A DNA stretch of 64,000 nt from Pseudomonas khorasanensis (GCF_014268505.2 NZ_JABWQP020000002.1:62001-126000); one strand, 5' to 3'. Shown: positions 37,663 to 48,650, numbered from the stretch's first letter. Notes: generated by a model not told the origin, from the sequence alone. Numbers and translations: made by a program.

Positions 37663-38687
37663 TGAAAGCGGCGCATCCCGAAGTTGTAGCAGCGAATCGC
37701 GTTAATCCCGGTGAGACCCTGCGCCAGGCCCGCGAAAGCAATGGCTGGTCGCTGGCCGAAGTGGCCCTCAAGCTCAACCTCACCGTGACGTCCCTGAGCA
37801 ATCTTGAAGCCGGCGCTTTCGACAAGCTGCCGGGGCATACCTTCGCTCGCGGTTACATTCGCGCCTATGCCAAGTTGCTCGGCATGGACCAGACCGTCCT
37901 GGTTCAGCAATTCGACCAGTCCACCGGTACCGACTCCCAGGGCAGCAACGTTCACGCTTTGGGTCGTATCGAAGAACCGGTCCGGGTTTCCCACACCATT
38001 TTGCGTATTGTCAGCCTGCTGTTGCTGATCGCGGTCATCGGCGGCGGTTTCATCTGGTGGCAGGATCAGACGTCGCAGCGCACCCGCGATCTGACCAGCC
38101 TGGCGCCGGAACACGTTGAAGTCGAAGGCGCGGACGGCACGACTCAGATTCATCCGATCGACGAGCCGGAAGATCAGGCTGTCGCCGAGAATCAGGCCGA
38201 CAACTCTACCGCGCTGGCTTTGCCGCCGTCAGAAACCGGCGCTGAATCGACCGCCGCCGAGCCTGCCGCACCAGCGACTGAGCCCGCTGCGCCGGCCCTG
38301 GCGCCAATCGCACCGACTCAAGCGCCGGCGCCGGTGGTGGCTGCTCCTGCCGCTCCGGCCGCCAATGTGCCTGCGACGCCAGCGCCAACCGTGACCGCGC
38401 CTGCTACCCCAGCGCCAGCCGCTGAAGCGGCTGCTCCGGTCGCCGGCGAAGGCCAGGTGCAGTTGCAGTTCACTGCCGATTGCTGGGCGCAGGTAACCGA
38501 TGGCCGTGGCAAAGTGATCTTCAGTGGTCTGAAACATAAAGGCGACAGCGTGACCGTTTCCGGCAAGCCGCCGCTCGCCGTACGTCTGGGCGTCGCCCGT
38601 GCCGCACAGGTCAGCTACAACGGCCAACCGGTCGACATCGCTCCGTTCACCAGTGGCGAGACCGCTCGCCTGAAGTTGGGTCAATAA
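37662..38687 (+). CDS. rodZ: Cytoskeletal cell-shape protein RodZ
   Basis: 341 residues from ATG 37662 (GGAG five bases upstream; an ATG one codon earlier is too close). N-terminal HTH (~residues 18-80, LRQARESNGWSLAEVALKLNL) binds MreB; one membrane segment near 115-132 (TILRIVSLLLLIAVIGGGF); then a long Pro/Ala-rich periplasmic linker (~190-265) of variable length and a C-terminal beta-domain (DUF4115-type). The Ala/Pro linker is low-complexity in both DNA and protein. Confidence 0.94.
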   Translation: MKAAHPEVVAANRVNPGETLRQARESNGWSLAEVALKLNLTVTSLSNLEAGAFDKLPGHTFARGYIRAYAKLLGMDQTVLVQQFDQSTGTDSQGSNVHALGRIEEPVRVSHTILRIVSLLLLIAVIGGGFIWWQDQTSQRTRDLTSLAPEHVEVEGADGTTQIHPIDEPEDQAVAENQADNSTALALPPSETGAESTAAEPAAPATEPAAPALAPIAPTQAPAPVVAAPAAPAANVPATPAPTVTAPATPAPAAEAAAPVAGEGQVQLQFTADCWAQVTDGRGKVIFSGLKHKGDSVTVSGKPPLAVRLGVARAAQVSYNGQPVDIAPFTSGETARLKLGQ

Positions 38688-38690
38688 GTC

Positions 38691-39800
38691 ATGCACGGCG
38701 AATCTCCAATCAAACGTCGCGAATCGCGCAAGATCTGGGTCGGCAACGTACCGGTGGGCGGCGATGCGCCGATCGCGGTGCAGAGCATGACCAACAGCGA
38801 CACCAATGACGTGGCCGCTACCGTTGCGCAAATCAATCGTCTGGAAGCTGCCGGCGTCGACATCGTTCGCGTCTCGGTGCCCGACATGGACGCCGCCGAG
38901 GCGTTCGGCAAGATCAAGCAGCTGGTCAAGGTTCCGCTGGTTGCCGATATCCATTTCGACTACCGGATCGCTCTGCGCGTCGCCGAACTGGGTGTCGATT
39001 GCCTGCGTATCAACCCGGGCAACATCGGTCGCGAAGACCGTGTGCGGGCCGTAGTTGATGCAGCGCGTGATCGCGGCATTCCGATCCGTATCGGCGTCAA
39101 CGCCGGCTCGCTGGAAAAAGACCTGCAAAAGAAATACGGCGAGCCGACCCCGGCCGCGCTGGTCGAGTCCGCCTTGCGCCATGTCGAGCATCTTGAACGC
39201 CTGAATTTCCAGGACTTCAAGGTCAGCGTGAAGGCCTCCGACGTGTTCATGGCCGTCGAAGCCTACCGTTTGCTGGCGAAGGAAATCGTTCAGCCGCTGC
39301 ACCTGGGTATCACCGAAGCCGGTGGATTGCGTTCGGGCACAGTGAAATCCGCCGTCGGCCTAGGTATGCTGCTCGCCGAAGGGATTGGTGACACCATCCG
39401 TATCTCGCTCGCAGCGGATCCGGTCGAGGAAGTGAAGGTCGGTTACGACATCCTCAAGTCTTTGCATTTGCGTTCCCGTGGCATCAACTTCATCGCCTGC
39501 CCGAGCTGCTCGCGGCAGAATTTCGATGTGGTCAAAACCATGAACGAGCTGGAAGGGCGCCTTGAAGACCTGCTGGTGCCGCTGGATGTCGCGGTGATCG
39601 GTTGCGTGGTCAACGGCCCCGGCGAAGCCAAGGAAGCCCATATTGGCTTGACCGGCGGCACGCCGAACCTGATTTACATCGACGGCAAACCGTCGCAGAA
39701 ACTGACGAACGACAATCTGGTGGATGAGCTGGAACGGCTGATCCGCCAGAAAGCGGCCGAAAAGGTCGACGCTGACGCAGCGGTTATCGCGCGGGGCTGA
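38691..39800 (+). CDS. ispG: 4-hydroxy-3-methylbut-2-enyl diphosphate synthase IspG
   Basis: 369 residues. [4Fe-4S] enzyme of the MEP isoprenoid pathway. N-terminal TIM-barrel ([14 protein letters not shown]), C-terminal cluster domain with ligands in [10 protein letters not shown] and [11 protein letters not shown]. Three bases after rodZ. Confidence 0.97.
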   Translation: MHGESPIKRRESRKIWVGNVPVGGDAPIAVQSMTNSDTNDVAATVAQINRLEAAGVDIVRVSVPDMDAAEAFGKIKQLVKVPLVADIHFDYRIALRVAELGVDCLRINPGNIGREDRVRAVVDAARDRGIPIRIGVNAGSLEKDLQKKYGEPTPAALVESALRHVEHLERLNFQDFKVSVKASDVFMAVEAYRLLAKEIVQPLHLGITEAGGLRSGTVKSAVGLGMLLAEGIGDTIRISLAADPVEEVKVGYDILKSLHLRSRGINFIACPSCSRQNFDVVKTMNELEGRLEDLLVPLDVAVIGCVVNGPGEAKEAHIGLTGGTPNLIYIDGKPSQKLTNDNLVDELERLIRQKAAEKVDADAAVIARG

Positions 39801-39836
39801 GCCTGACCGCAAGCCGAACGAATTTAAGGATTTATT

Positions 39837-41126
39837 GTGAGCAAGTCTCTGCAAGCCATTCGTGGCATGAACGACATCCTGCCCGAACAGACCCCGCTGT
39901 GGCGTTATTTCGAGGGCACCGTTGCGCGTCTGCTGGATAACTACGGTTACAAGCAGATCCGCATGCCGATCGTCGAGTTCACCGAGCTGTTCAAACGCTC
40001 GATCGGCGAAGTGACCGACATCGTCGAAAAAGAGATGTACACCTTCGAAGACCGCAACGGTGACTCCCTGACCCTGCGTCCGGAAGGCACCGCTGCGTGC
40101 GTGCGTGCCGTGCTCGAACATGGCATCACCGGCGGTGGCCAGGTGCAGAAACTCTGGTACATCGGCCCGATGTTCCGCCACGAGCGTCCGCAAAAAGGCC
40201 GTTATCGCCAGTTCCACCAGATCGGTCTGGAGGTGTTCAACCTCGACGGTCCCGACATCGACGCCGAGCTGATCATCATGACCTGGCGCCTTTGGGGCGA
40301 GCTGGGCATCCGTGATGCGGTCAAGCTCGAACTCAACAGCCTGGGCACCAGCGAGTCCCGTGGACGCTACCGTGAAGCGCTGGTCGAGTATCTCTCGGCG
40401 CACCACGACAAGCTCGACGAAGACAGCCAGCGTCGCCTGAAAACCAACCCGCTGCGCGTGCTCGACACGAAAAATGCCGACACCCAGGCCGTGCTGGTCG
40501 ATGCGCCGAAAATGGCCGACTACCTCGACGACGAATCCCGCGCCCACTTCGAAGGCCTGAAAGCGCGTCTGGATGCCGTCGGCATTCCTTATGTGCTCAA
40601 CCCGAAGCTGGTACGCGGCCTCGATTACTACAGCAAAACCGTTTTCGAATGGGTCACCGACAAGCTCGGCGCCCAGGGCACTGTCTGCGCGGGCGGCCGT
40701 TACGACGGTCTGGTCGAGCAGATGGGCGGCAAGCCGACCACCGGCGTCGGTTTCGCCATGGGTATCGAGCGTCTGGTGTTGATGCTCGAAACACTTGAGC
40801 AGATTCCGGCAGAAATCTCCCGTCAGGTCGATGTCTACCTCTGCGCCTTCGGTGAAGAGGCCGAGCTGGCCGGACTGACCCTGGCCGAACGGGTTCGCGA
40901 TCAACTTCCAAACCTGCGCCTGCAAGTCAATGCCGGCGCCGGCAGCTTCAAAAGCCAGTTCAAGAAGGCCGACAAGAGCGGTGCGCTGTACGCGCTGATC
41001 CTCGGTGACGACGAAATGGCCCAGCAAGTGGTAGGTTTCAAACCCCTGCGTGGCCAGGGCGAACAACAAAGCATTGCCTGGGATGCGCTTGCCGCTCACC
41101 TGGCCACCTGCGTCGTGCAGGGTTGA
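39837..41126 (+). CDS. hisS: Histidine-tRNA ligase
   Basis: 429 residues, GTG start with AAGGA ahead. Class II synthetase: motif 1 around [10 protein letters not shown], motif 2 [20 protein letters not shown], the histidine-specific [15 protein letters not shown], motif 3 [11 protein letters not shown], and the C-terminal anticodon domain from about residue 335. Confidence 0.97.
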   Translation: MSKSLQAIRGMNDILPEQTPLWRYFEGTVARLLDNYGYKQIRMPIVEFTELFKRSIGEVTDIVEKEMYTFEDRNGDSLTLRPEGTAACVRAVLEHGITGGGQVQKLWYIGPMFRHERPQKGRYRQFHQIGLEVFNLDGPDIDAELIIMTWRLWGELGIRDAVKLELNSLGTSESRGRYREALVEYLSAHHDKLDEDSQRRLKTNPLRVLDTKNADTQAVLVDAPKMADYLDDESRAHFEGLKARLDAVGIPYVLNPKLVRGLDYYSKTVFEWVTDKLGAQGTVCAGGRYDGLVEQMGGKPTTGVGFAMGIERLVLMLETLEQIPAEISRQVDVYLCAFGEEAELAGLTLAERVRDQLPNLRLQVNAGAGSFKSQFKKADKSGALYALILGDDEMAQQVVGFKPLRGQGEQQSIAWDALAAHLATCVVQG

Positions 41127-41167
41127 AGCTGTCTTAACAGCCGATTTAGCGATTAAGGAGTATTGGG

Positions 41168-41809
41168 GTGTCGAGTACCGAAGACGAACAGTTGGCGGAT
41201 TTGAAGGACTGGTGGACACGCAACGGCAAACCTCTGGTCACCGGCGGCCTGTTGGCGCTGGTCATCGTGTTCGGCTGGCAGGCTTATCACAAGTATCAGA
41301 GCAACCAGTCGCAAGGCGCCTCGGTGCTCTATCAGCAATTGCTGGAAACCACGCTCACGCCTGACGGCAAGCCTGACGCCGCCCGCGTTGCGGATCTGGC
41401 CGGCAAGCTCAACAGCGAGTTCGGCGGTTCTGCCTACGCGCAGTACGGCAGCCTGTTCGTCGCCAAGGTCGCGGTCGACAGCGGCAAGCTGGACGACGCT
41501 GCGGCTGAACTCAAAGCGATCGTCGACAAACCGGCCAACCCGGCGCTGGGCGAAATCGCCCGTCAGCGTCTGGCGCAGGTGCTGGGCGCGCAGGACAAGG
41601 CAGAAGACGCCCTGAAACTGCTCGACGGCGATGCCGACAAAGCGTTCCTGGCCACTCGCGAAGAACTCAAGGGCGACCTGCTGGTGCGCTTGGGCCGTAC
41701 CGATGACGCGAACAAGGCGTATCAAAAAGCCAAGGCGGCACTGTCGGATGAAGCGGCGGTCGGTGGCCTTCAAATCAAGCTCGACGACCTGGCCAAAGGG
41801 GATGCGTGA
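41168..41809 (+). CDS. yfgM: YfgM-like periplasmic TPR protein (ancillary SecYEG/BAM factor)
   Basis: 213 residues, GTG start with AAGGAG seven bases upstream. Cytoplasmic N-tail EDEQLADLKDWWTRNGKPL, one membrane segment (~22-41), then periplasmic TPR-like helices. YfgM binds SecYEG and PpiD and helps hand proteins over in the periplasm. Placed between hisS and bamB, its standard neighbourhood. Overlaps or abuts bamB. Confidence 0.9.
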   Translation: MSSTEDEQLADLKDWWTRNGKPLVTGGLLALVIVFGWQAYHKYQSNQSQGASVLYQQLLETTLTPDGKPDAARVADLAGKLNSEFGGSAYAQYGSLFVAKVAVDSGKLDDAAAELKAIVDKPANPALGEIARQRLAQVLGAQDKAEDALKLLDGDADKAFLATREELKGDLLVRLGRTDDANKAYQKAKAALSDEAAVGGLQIKLDDLAKGDA

Positions 41810-41810
41810 C

Positions 41811-42953
41811 GTGATCCGTTGGAAGCATGCAGCATTGCTGGCTCTGGCCCTTCTGGCCGCGGGTTGCAGCAGCAACAGCAAAAAAGAATTGCCACCGGCC
41901 GAACTGACCGACTTCAAAGAAGAAGTGGTTCTGCAAAAGCAGTGGAGTCGTTCGATCGGTGACGGTCAGGGCGAAACCTACAACATGCTGGTGCCGGCGA
42001 TTGACGGCGACAGCATCTACGCCGCCGATGTCACCGGCGTGGTCATGGCCATGGATCGCGCCAATGGCGACGTGAAGTGGGAACAGGATCTTGAACTGCC
42101 TGTCTCTGGCGCCGTTGGCGTCGGTTACGGTCTGGTTCTGATCGGTACGCTGCGAGGCGAAGTCGTTGCTCTGGACACCATCAACGGTGAAGAGAAGTGG
42201 CGTGCTCGTGTCAACAGCGAAGTCCTCGCGCCGCCAGCCAATAACGGCGACGTGGTGGTTGTGCAGACCCAGGACGATCGTCTGATCGGTCTGGATGCTG
42301 CCACCGGCAATCAGCGCTGGGTGTATGACAGCACGCCGGCGGTATTGACCCTGCGTGGCACCAGTGCACCGCTGGTCACCAACCGCCTCGCGGTGGCTGG
42401 CCTGTCGACCGGTAAAGTGGTCGCTCTGGACATCTCCAACGGCGTGCCGGTGTGGGAACAACGCATCGCCATTCCACAGGGTCGTTCGGAACTGGAGCGC
42501 GTGGTCGACATCGACGGCGGTCTGCTGCTGTCCGGCGGCACGTTGTACGTGGCCAGCTATCAGGGTCGCGTCGCGGCACTGGATCTGGAAAGCGGTCGTC
42601 AACTCTGGCAGCGCGATGCGTCGAGCTACGCCGGTATCGCTCAGGGTTTCGGCAGCGTCTACGTGAGCCTGTCCTCGGGCACCGTTGAAGGCGTCGACGA
42701 GCGTTCGACTACCGCATTGTGGAGCAACGATTCGCTGGCTCGCCGTCAACTGTCGGCACCGGAAGTGTTCTCCAGCTACGTGGCCGTGGGTGACCTGGAA
42801 GGTTATCTGCACCTGTTGAGCCAGGTGGACGGTCGTTTCGTAGGCCGTGAGCGCATCGACAGCGACGGCCTGCGTGCCCGTCCGCTGGTAGTGGGCGACA
42901 CGATTTACGTGTATGGCAACAGCGGCAAACTGGAAGCCCTGACCATCAAGTAA
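41811..42953 (+). CDS. bamB: Outer membrane assembly lipoprotein BamB
   Basis: 380 residues from GTG 41811, chosen because AAGGGG lies nine bases upstream; an ATG at 41802 would be too close to it. Signal peptide with lipobox LLAAGC; then an eight-bladed beta-propeller of PQQ-type repeats (VVMAMDRANGDVKWEQ, VVALDTINGEEKWRA, LIGLDAATGNQRW). Scaffold subunit of the BAM complex that binds BamA. A pair of hairpins follows the stop. Confidence 0.95.
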   Translation: MIRWKHAALLALALLAAGCSSNSKKELPPAELTDFKEEVVLQKQWSRSIGDGQGETYNMLVPAIDGDSIYAADVTGVVMAMDRANGDVKWEQDLELPVSGAVGVGYGLVLIGTLRGEVVALDTINGEEKWRARVNSEVLAPPANNGDVVVVQTQDDRLIGLDAATGNQRWVYDSTPAVLTLRGTSAPLVTNRLAVAGLSTGKVVALDISNGVPVWEQRIAIPQGRSELERVVDIDGGLLLSGGTLYVASYQGRVAALDLESGRQLWQRDASSYAGIAQGFGSVYVSLSSGTVEGVDERSTTALWSNDSLARRQLSAPEVFSSYVAVGDLEGYLHLLSQVDGRFVGRERIDSDGLRARPLVVGDTIYVYGNSGKLEALTIK

Positions 42954-43032
42954 CAACTATGCTTGGGGTTGATCCCCAAGCGACCTTGCATCTGCAGGGT
43001 TTGCAGCACCCCTGGGTGTTGCCCCGAGCACC

Positions 43033-43058
43033 AGCCGCTGCCTCGCAGCGGCTTTTGT
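43033..43058 (+). terminator. Terminator-like hairpin between bamB and der
   Basis: AGCCGCTGC-CTC-GCAGCGGCT followed by TTTGTATTTT. A separate hairpin GCTTGGGG ... CCCCAAGC lies at 42962-42982. The der gene starts 31 bases later, so it may be partly uncoupled from the upstream run. Confidence 0.7.
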
Positions 43059-43088
43059 ATTTTCTGAAATAACGAAGTGGAGAGCCGC

Positions 43089-44561
43089 ATGGTTCCCGTA
43101 ATCGCCCTGGTGGGCCGACCGAACGTCGGCAAATCCACCTTGTTCAACCGCCTGACCAGGACTCGTGACGCCATCGTCGGCGACTTGTCCGGTCTGACCC
43201 GTGACCGCCAGTACGGTGAGGCCAAGTGGCAAGGGCGTTCCTACATTCTGATCGACACCGGCGGTATCTCCGGTGACGAACATGGTATGGACGAAAAAAT
43301 GGCCGAGCAGTCGCTGCTGGCCATCGAAGAAGCCGATGTGGTGCTGTTTCTGGTAGATGCCAAGGCCGGTTTTACCGCTGCCGACCAGATGATCGCCGAG
43401 CATTTGCGCAAACGTAACAAGCGTTCCCACGTGGTCGCCAACAAGGTCGACAACATCGATCCGGAAATGGCCCGCGCTGAGTTCGCCCCGTTGGGCATGG
43501 GCCACGCGCTTCCGATCGCCGGTGCTCACGGCCGTGGCATCACGCAGTTGCTGGAAGCCGCCCTTGGCGATTTCCCGCGCGATGACGACGAGCTGGCGGA
43601 AGGCGAGGAAGAAGAGATTGTCGCCGAAGGCGAGGAAGCCAAGCGCATTCCTGGCCCAAGCGAAAAAGACGGCATCAAGATCGCCATCATTGGCCGTCCT
43701 AACGTCGGCAAGTCGACCCTGGTCAACCGCATGCTCGGTGAAGACCGGGTGATCGTTTATGACCAACCCGGCACCACGCGCGACAGTATCTACATCCCAT
43801 TCGAGCGCAACGAAGAAAAATACACGCTGATCGACACCGCTGGTGTGCGCAAGCGCGGCAAGATCCACGAAGAAGTTGAAAAATTCTCCGTGGTCAAAAC
43901 CCTGCAGGCGATCAAAGACGCCAACGTGGTGATCTTCGTGATGGATGCCCGCGAAGGTGTGGTCGATCACGACCTCAACCTGCTGGGCTTCGCCATCGAG
44001 TCGGGTCGCGCGCTGGTGATCGCGATCAACAAGTGGGACGGCATGACGCCGAGCGAGCGCGATTACGTTAAGGTCGAGCTGCAGCGTCGACTGTTCTTCG
44101 TCGACTACGCTGACATCCACTTCATCTCCGCGCTGCACGGTACGGGCGTGGGCAATCTGTACGCCTCGGTGCAGAACTCCTTCAAGTCGGCGGTCACCCG
44201 CTGGCCGACCAACCGTCTGACCCAGATTCTGGAAGACGCGGTGGGCGAGCACGCGCCACCGATGGTCAACAACCGCCGGATCAAGCTGCGTTACGCTCAC
44301 TTGGGTGGTGCGAACCCGCCGATCATCGTGATCCACGGTAACCAGATTGAGAAAGTGCCGAAGTCGTACGTGCGCTATCTGGAAAACACTTATCGCCGTG
44401 TTCTCAAGCTGGTCGGTACGCCGATCCGCATCGAATTCAAGGGCGGCGAGAACCCGTACGAAGGCAACAAGAACACGCTGACCGACCGCCAGGTCAACAA
44501 GAAGCGTCGCTTGATGTCGCACAACAAAAAAGCCAGCAAGAAACGCCGCGACAAGAAGTGA
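43089..44561 (+). CDS. der: Ribosome assembly GTPase Der (EngA)
   Basis: 490 residues from ATG 43089 (GGAG six bases ahead). Two GTPase domains in tandem: first with [12 protein letters not shown] (~9-20), DTGG and NKVD; second with [21 protein letters not shown] and NKWD. C-terminal KH-like domain with a very basic tail ([20 protein letters not shown]). Needed for 50S subunit maturation. Confidence 0.97.
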   Translation: MVPVIALVGRPNVGKSTLFNRLTRTRDAIVGDLSGLTRDRQYGEAKWQGRSYILIDTGGISGDEHGMDEKMAEQSLLAIEEADVVLFLVDAKAGFTAADQMIAEHLRKRNKRSHVVANKVDNIDPEMARAEFAPLGMGHALPIAGAHGRGITQLLEAALGDFPRDDDELAEGEEEEIVAEGEEAKRIPGPSEKDGIKIAIIGRPNVGKSTLVNRMLGEDRVIVYDQPGTTRDSIYIPFERNEEKYTLIDTAGVRKRGKIHEEVEKFSVVKTLQAIKDANVVIFVMDAREGVVDHDLNLLGFAIESGRALVIAINKWDGMTPSERDYVKVELQRRLFFVDYADIHFISALHGTGVGNLYASVQNSFKSAVTRWPTNRLTQILEDAVGEHAPPMVNNRRIKLRYAHLGGANPPIIVIHGNQIEKVPKSYVRYLENTYRRVLKLVGTPIRIEFKGGENPYEGNKNTLTDRQVNKKRRLMSHNKKASKKRRDKK

Positions 44562-44573
44562 TTTATCACTTCG

Positions 44574-44656
44574 TGTAGGAGCTGCCGAAGGCTGCGATCT
44601 TTTGATTTTGCTTTTACGACAAGATCAAAAGATCGCAGCCTTCGGCAGCTCCTACA
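44574..44656. repeat. Dispersed inverted repeat, 'GTAGGAGCTGCCGAAGGC' type
   Basis: Second copy of the element at 26691, again a long palindrome (TGTAGGAGCTGCCGAAGGCT and complement) around an AT-rich centre. Confidence 0.85.
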
Positions 44657-44673
44657 GGGTTCGGCGATAAGAA

Positions 44674-44702
44674 GGGTGCTCACCAGAGTGCCCTTTTTTT
44701 AT
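44674..44702 (+). terminator. Terminator after der
   Basis: GGGTGCTC-ACCA-GAGTGCCC with seven or more T. Confidence 0.8.
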
Positions 44703-44775
44703 GGCCGCTGGATGGGCTATCCTCGGGCTCTCCCGCGCCGTCGTCAGAGCCTGGGTGTTGAGCAGAGAACCCCCG

Positions 44776-45924
44776 ATGATCACCAGCAAGCTGCCGAATG
44801 TCGGCATCACTATTTTCACGCAGATGTCTCAGCTCGCGGCGCAGACCGGCGCGCTCAACCTGTCCCAGGGATTCCCTGATTTCGACGGGCCGCAGTCGTT
44901 GCGCGACGCGGTGGGTCGACACATTGCCAGTGGCCATAACCAGTATTCGCCGATGACGGGCCTGCCGGCGTTGCGTCAGCAGATCGCTGCCAAGATCGCG
45001 CGCAGCTACGGCGTTGAGGTCGACGCCGATCATGAAGTGACAGTGACGCCCGGTGCGACCCAGGCGATTTTCTGCGCCATTCAGGCCGTTATCCACAGCG
45101 GCGACGAAGTCATCATCTTCGATCCGGCCTATGACAGCTACGAACCTGCGGTGGAACTGGCCGGCGGCCGTTGCGTGCATTTGCAGCTTGGACTGAAGGA
45201 TTTTTCCATCGATTTCGATCAGCTCAGCGCTGCGCTCACCCCGCGCACGCGGATGATCATCCTCAACACCCCGCACAACCCGAGCGGCGCGCTGATCAGC
45301 CGGGCTGAACTGGATCAACTGGCTGCGTTGATCCGTGATCGCGACATTTATCTGATCAGCGACGAAGTCTATGAACATCTGGTGTTCGACGATGTGGCGC
45401 ATGTCAGCGTACTGGCCCATGAAGAGCTGTATCAGCGCGCTTTCGTGGTCAGCTCGTTCGGCAAGACGTATCACGTCACTGGCTGGAAAACCGGCTACGT
45501 CGTCGCACCGCCAGCCCTGAGCGCCGAGCTGCGCAAAGTGCATCAGTACGTCAGTTTCTGCGGCGTCACGCCGTTGCAATATGCGCTCGCCGATTACATG
45601 GCCGAACATCCTGAACACGTCGAAGAACTGCCGGGTTTCTATCAGGCCAAGCGTGACCTGTTCTGCGATCTGCTGACGCCGTCGCGGTTCAGCTTCACCC
45701 GCGTTACCGGCACGTATTTCCAGTTGGTCGATTATTCGCAGATTCGTCCCGATCTGAATGATGTCGACATGGCGATGTGGATGACCCGCGAACACGGTGT
45801 CGCGAGCATTCCTGTGTCGGTGTTCTACCAGAATCCACCGCAAGGCCAGCGCCTGGTGCGGCTGTGCTTTGCCAAGCGTGAGGAGACGCTGCGCGAAGCG
45901 GCGGCAAAACTATGCGCGATCTGA
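44776..45924 (+). CDS. PLP aminotransferase, YbdL methionine-aminotransferase type
   Basis: 382 residues from ATG 44776 (MITSKLPNVGITIFTQMSQLA). Fold-type I class I/II aminotransferase: NLSQGFPDFDGP near the N-terminus, YSPMTGLPALR, NTPHNPSGA, ISDEVYEHLVF, and PLP Lys in SSFGKTYHVTGWKTGY. This signature set fits YbdL/kynurenine-glutamine transaminase relatives that transaminate Met and aromatic amino acids with oxo-acids. It overlaps the omega-amidase gene by 13 bases; such pairs transaminate with glutamine and then clear the amide oxo-acid. Confidence 0.85.
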   Translation: MITSKLPNVGITIFTQMSQLAAQTGALNLSQGFPDFDGPQSLRDAVGRHIASGHNQYSPMTGLPALRQQIAAKIARSYGVEVDADHEVTVTPGATQAIFCAIQAVIHSGDEVIIFDPAYDSYEPAVELAGGRCVHLQLGLKDFSIDFDQLSAALTPRTRMIILNTPHNPSGALISRAELDQLAALIRDRDIYLISDEVYEHLVFDDVAHVSVLAHEELYQRAFVVSSFGKTYHVTGWKTGYVVAPPALSAELRKVHQYVSFCGVTPLQYALADYMAEHPEHVEELPGFYQAKRDLFCDLLTPSRFSFTRVTGTYFQLVDYSQIRPDLNDVDMAMWMTREHGVASIPVSVFYQNPPQGQRLVRLCFAKREETLREAAAKLCAI

Positions 45925-46703
45925 GTGCGTTGCCCGATCTCACTCTGGCGCTGATTCAGACGAGCCTGGCCTGGCATGACCGCCAGGCCAACCTGGAGCA
46001 TTTCGAGCTGTTGCTGGAGCAGGCCCGTGGTGCCGATCTGTTCATCCTGCCTGAAATGTTCACCACCGGTTTTTCCATGGAATCGGAAACCCTCGCCGAA
46101 GCCGAAAATGGCCCGACCAGCAAATGGTTGCGGGCGCAGGCGGCGAAGTTCGACGCGGTGATCACCGGCAGTGTGATCATTCAGGCCGCTGACGGCAGTC
46201 ATCGCAATCGGCTGTTGTGGGCGCGTCCGGACGGTGAGGTGCTGCATTACGACAAGCGCCACCTGTTCCGCATGGCCGGCGAACACAACCACTACACGCC
46301 CGGCGAACGGCAGGTGCAGTTCGAACTGAAGGGGTGGCGGATTCGGCCGCTGATTTGCTACGACCTGCGCTTCCCTGTATGGAGTCGCGATGCTCAGGAT
46401 ACTGATTTGCTGCTGTACACCGCCAATTGGCCAGGTGCGCGGCGTCTGCACTGGAATCGCCTGCTGCCGGCGCGAGCCATCGAAAACCTCTGCTATGTGG
46501 CGGCGGTGAATCGTATCGGCAGCGATGGCAAAGGCTTCGCTTATACCGGCGACAGTCAGGTCCTGGATTTCCAGGGCGAGACCCTGCTGGCGGCGGGGGA
46601 GGCAGACGGGGTCTTTAAGGTCGTGCTGGAGGCGGCGCCGTTGGCGGCGTATCGCGAGCGTTTTCCGGCCAACCTGGATGCCGATACCTTCAAGTTCACT
46701 TAA
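45912..46703 (+). CDS. Carbon-nitrogen hydrolase, omega-amidase YafV type
   Basis: 263 residues. Nitrilase superfamily with the Glu-Lys-Cys triad: FILPEMFTTGFSM (Glu ~43), YDKRHLFRMAGE (Lys ~113) and LICYDLRFPVWSR (Cys ~147). Matches YafV/Nit2-type omega-amidases, which hydrolyse alpha-ketoglutaramate and alpha-ketosuccinamate, the products of glutamine or asparagine transamination. Overlap with the aminotransferase gene supports that role. Confidence 0.88.
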   Translation: MRDLSALPDLTLALIQTSLAWHDRQANLEHFELLLEQARGADLFILPEMFTTGFSMESETLAEAENGPTSKWLRAQAAKFDAVITGSVIIQAADGSHRNRLLWARPDGEVLHYDKRHLFRMAGEHNHYTPGERQVQFELKGWRIRPLICYDLRFPVWSRDAQDTDLLLYTANWPGARRLHWNRLLPARAIENLCYVAAVNRIGSDGKGFAYTGDSQVLDFQGETLLAAGEADGVFKVVLEAAPLAAYRERFPANLDADTFKFT

Positions 46704-46722
46704 GCCTTTCATTGCCTGCGCT

Positions 46723-46799
46723 GGCCCCTTCGCGAGCAGGCTCGCTCCCACAGGGGAATGCATTTCAAATGTGGGAGCGAGCCTGCTCGCGAAGGGGCC
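46723..46799. repeat. REP doublet, 'GTGGGAGCGAGCCTGCTCGC' type
   Basis: Inverted pair whose pairing extends into flanking GGCCCCTT/AAGGGGCC. Confidence 0.9.
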
Positions 46800-46832
46800 G
46801 GTGAATACGGCACAAAAACGTCAGACAAAAAG

Positions 46833-46868
46833 AAAGGCCCCGGCGTTCACACGCCGGGGCCTTTTGCT
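46833..46868. terminator. Terminator between omega-amidase gene and leuA
   Basis: AAAGGCCCCGGCGT-TCAC-ACGCCGGGGCCTTT, perfect 14-bp stem with T/A tails on both sides; serves convergent genes. Confidence 0.9.
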
Positions 46869-46881
46869 TTTCAGCAGGCGC

Positions 46882-48561
46882 TTACGCCGCTTTCGCCTCG
46901 GGCTGGCTCAGCGAGCGATTCAGTGCGCTGAACAAGGCCTTGAAGCTGGCGGTGGTGATGTTTTCATCAATGCCCACGCCGTGCACCGCACGCTCACCGT
47001 TCACACGCAGCTCGATATAAGCCGCCGCTTTGGCGTTGGTGCCCGCACCGATCGCGTGCTCGTTGTAGTCCATGATTTCCACCGGAATCGGCAGGCCGGC
47101 GACCAGTGCTTCCAGCGCACCGTTGCCCTTGCCGCGCCAGTGCAGATTGGTTTCGCCCTGACCCTTGCTGGCCACTTCAACTTCCACGGCGCTGTTGCCG
47201 TTTTCTTCCTGCAGACGATGGCTGACCAGTGCGTACGGGGTGTTGGCTTGCAGGTATTCGCTGATCAACAGCGCATGGATCTGCTTGGCAGTCATCTCAA
47301 GACCGAGGCGGTCGGTTTCACGCTGAACGACCTGGCTGAACTCGATCTGCATACGGCGCGGCAGGCTGATGCCGTATTCCTGCTCCAGCAAGTAAGCAAT
47401 ACCGCCCTTGCCCGACTGGCTGTTGACGCGAATCACCGCCTCGTAGCTTCGACCGATGTCGGCCGGGTCGATTGGCAGGTATGGCACTTCCCACAAGGTG
47501 TCCGGTTTCTGCTGGGCGAAGCCCTTGCGGATAGCATCCTGGTGCGAGCCGGAGAACGCAGTGTGAACCAGATCGCCGACATACGGATGACGCGGGTGAA
47601 CCTGAATCTGGTTGCACTCTTCGACGACTTTGCGCACGCCATCGATGTCGGAAAAGTCCAGCTCAGGGTCAACGCCCTGGGTGTACATGTTCAGCGCGAC
47701 GGTGACGAGGTCGACGTTACCGGTACGCTCGCCGTTGCCGAACAGGCAGCCTTCGACACGGTCGGCGCCGGCCATCAGGCCCAGCTCGGTGGCGGCCACG
47801 CCGGTGCCACGGTCGTTGTGGGTGTGCAGGCTGATGATCACGCTGTCACGACGGTTGATGTTGCGGCCGAACCACTCAATCTGGTCGGCGTAGATGTTAG
47901 GGGTTGCGCATTCAACGGTGGCCGGCAGGTTGAGGATCATCTTGCGCTCAGGCGTCGGGTTCCACACCTCGATCACGGCGTCACAGACCTCCTTGGCGAA
48001 TTCCAGCTCGGTGGCGCTGAAGGTTTCCGGCGAGTATTCGAACGTCCACTCGGTGTCCGGCTGCATGGCTGCGTATTTGACGAACAGCTTGGCAGCGTTG
48101 ACCGCGATGGCCTTGATGCCGTCCTTGTCCTGGTTAAAGACGATGCGGCGGAAGGAAGGCGAGGTCGCGTTGTACAGGTGAACGATGGCTTTCTTGGCCC
48201 CACGCAGGGATTCGAAGGTGCGCTCGATCAGGTCTTCACGGCCCTGGGTCAGCACCTGAATGGTGGTGTCGTCCGGAATATGGCCTTCCTCAATCAGCGT
48301 ACGCACGAAGTCGAAGTCGGTTTGCGATGCCGCCGGGAACGATGCCTCGATTTCCTTCACGCCCACTTGAACCAGGGTTTTCCAGAAGCGCAGCTTCTTC
48401 GCCGCGTCCATCGGCTCGATCAGCGACTGGTTGCCGTCACGCAGGTCGGAGCTGCACCAGATCGGCGCGGCGTCGATGGTTTTCGACGGCCAGGTGCGAT
48501 CCGGCAAGTTGATGACGGGAAACGCGCGGTATTTCGAAGACGGGTCTTTGAGCATGCTCAT
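46882..48561 (-). CDS. leuA: 2-isopropylmalate synthase LeuA
   Basis: 559 residues from ATG 48561, with AAGGAA seven bases ahead. First committed enzyme of leucine synthesis: condenses 2-oxoisovalerate and acetyl-CoA. TIM-barrel with the metal-site [15 protein letters not shown] and [13 protein letters not shown]-terminal regulatory LeuA dimer domain that senses leucine from about residue 430. This is the long form typical of Pseudomonas and actinobacteria. A leucine-rich small frame upstream may regulate it. Confidence 0.96.
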   Translation of the reverse strand: MSMLKDPSSKYRAFPVINLPDRTWPSKTIDAAPIWCSSDLRDGNQSLIEPMDAAKKLRFWKTLVQVGVKEIEASFPAASQTDFDFVRTLIEEGHIPDDTTIQVLTQGREDLIERTFESLRGAKKAIVHLYNATSPSFRRIVFNQDKDGIKAIAVNAAKLFVKYAAMQPDTEWTFEYSPETFSATELEFAKEVCDAVIEVWNPTPERKMILNLPATVECATPNIYADQIEWFGRNINRRDSVIISLHTHNDRGTGVAATELGLMAGADRVEGCLFGNGERTGNVDLVTVALNMYTQGVDPELDFSDIDGVRKVVEECNQIQVHPRHPYVGDLVHTAFSGSHQDAIRKGFAQQKPDTLWEVPYLPIDPADIGRSYEAVIRVNSQSGKGGIAYLLEQEYGISLPRRMQIEFSQVVQRETDRLGLEMTAKQIHALLISEYLQANTPYALVSHRLQEENGNSAVEVEVASKGQGETNLHWRGKGNGALEALVAGLPIPVEIMDYNEHAIGAGTNAKAAAYIELRVNGERAVHGVGIDENITTASFKALFSALNRSLSQPEAKAA

Positions 48562-48650
48562 CGGGAAATTCCTTGTTGTCTGGGCCGAAAAGAGGCGGCC
48601 TGCCGGTTGAACGAATGTTCTTGGAAAAGCGTGGGACGAGGCGCAGCGAT

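Noticed and set aside
42957..44522. 521-codon open frame opposite der
   Set aside because: Antisense shadow of the der GTPase gene.
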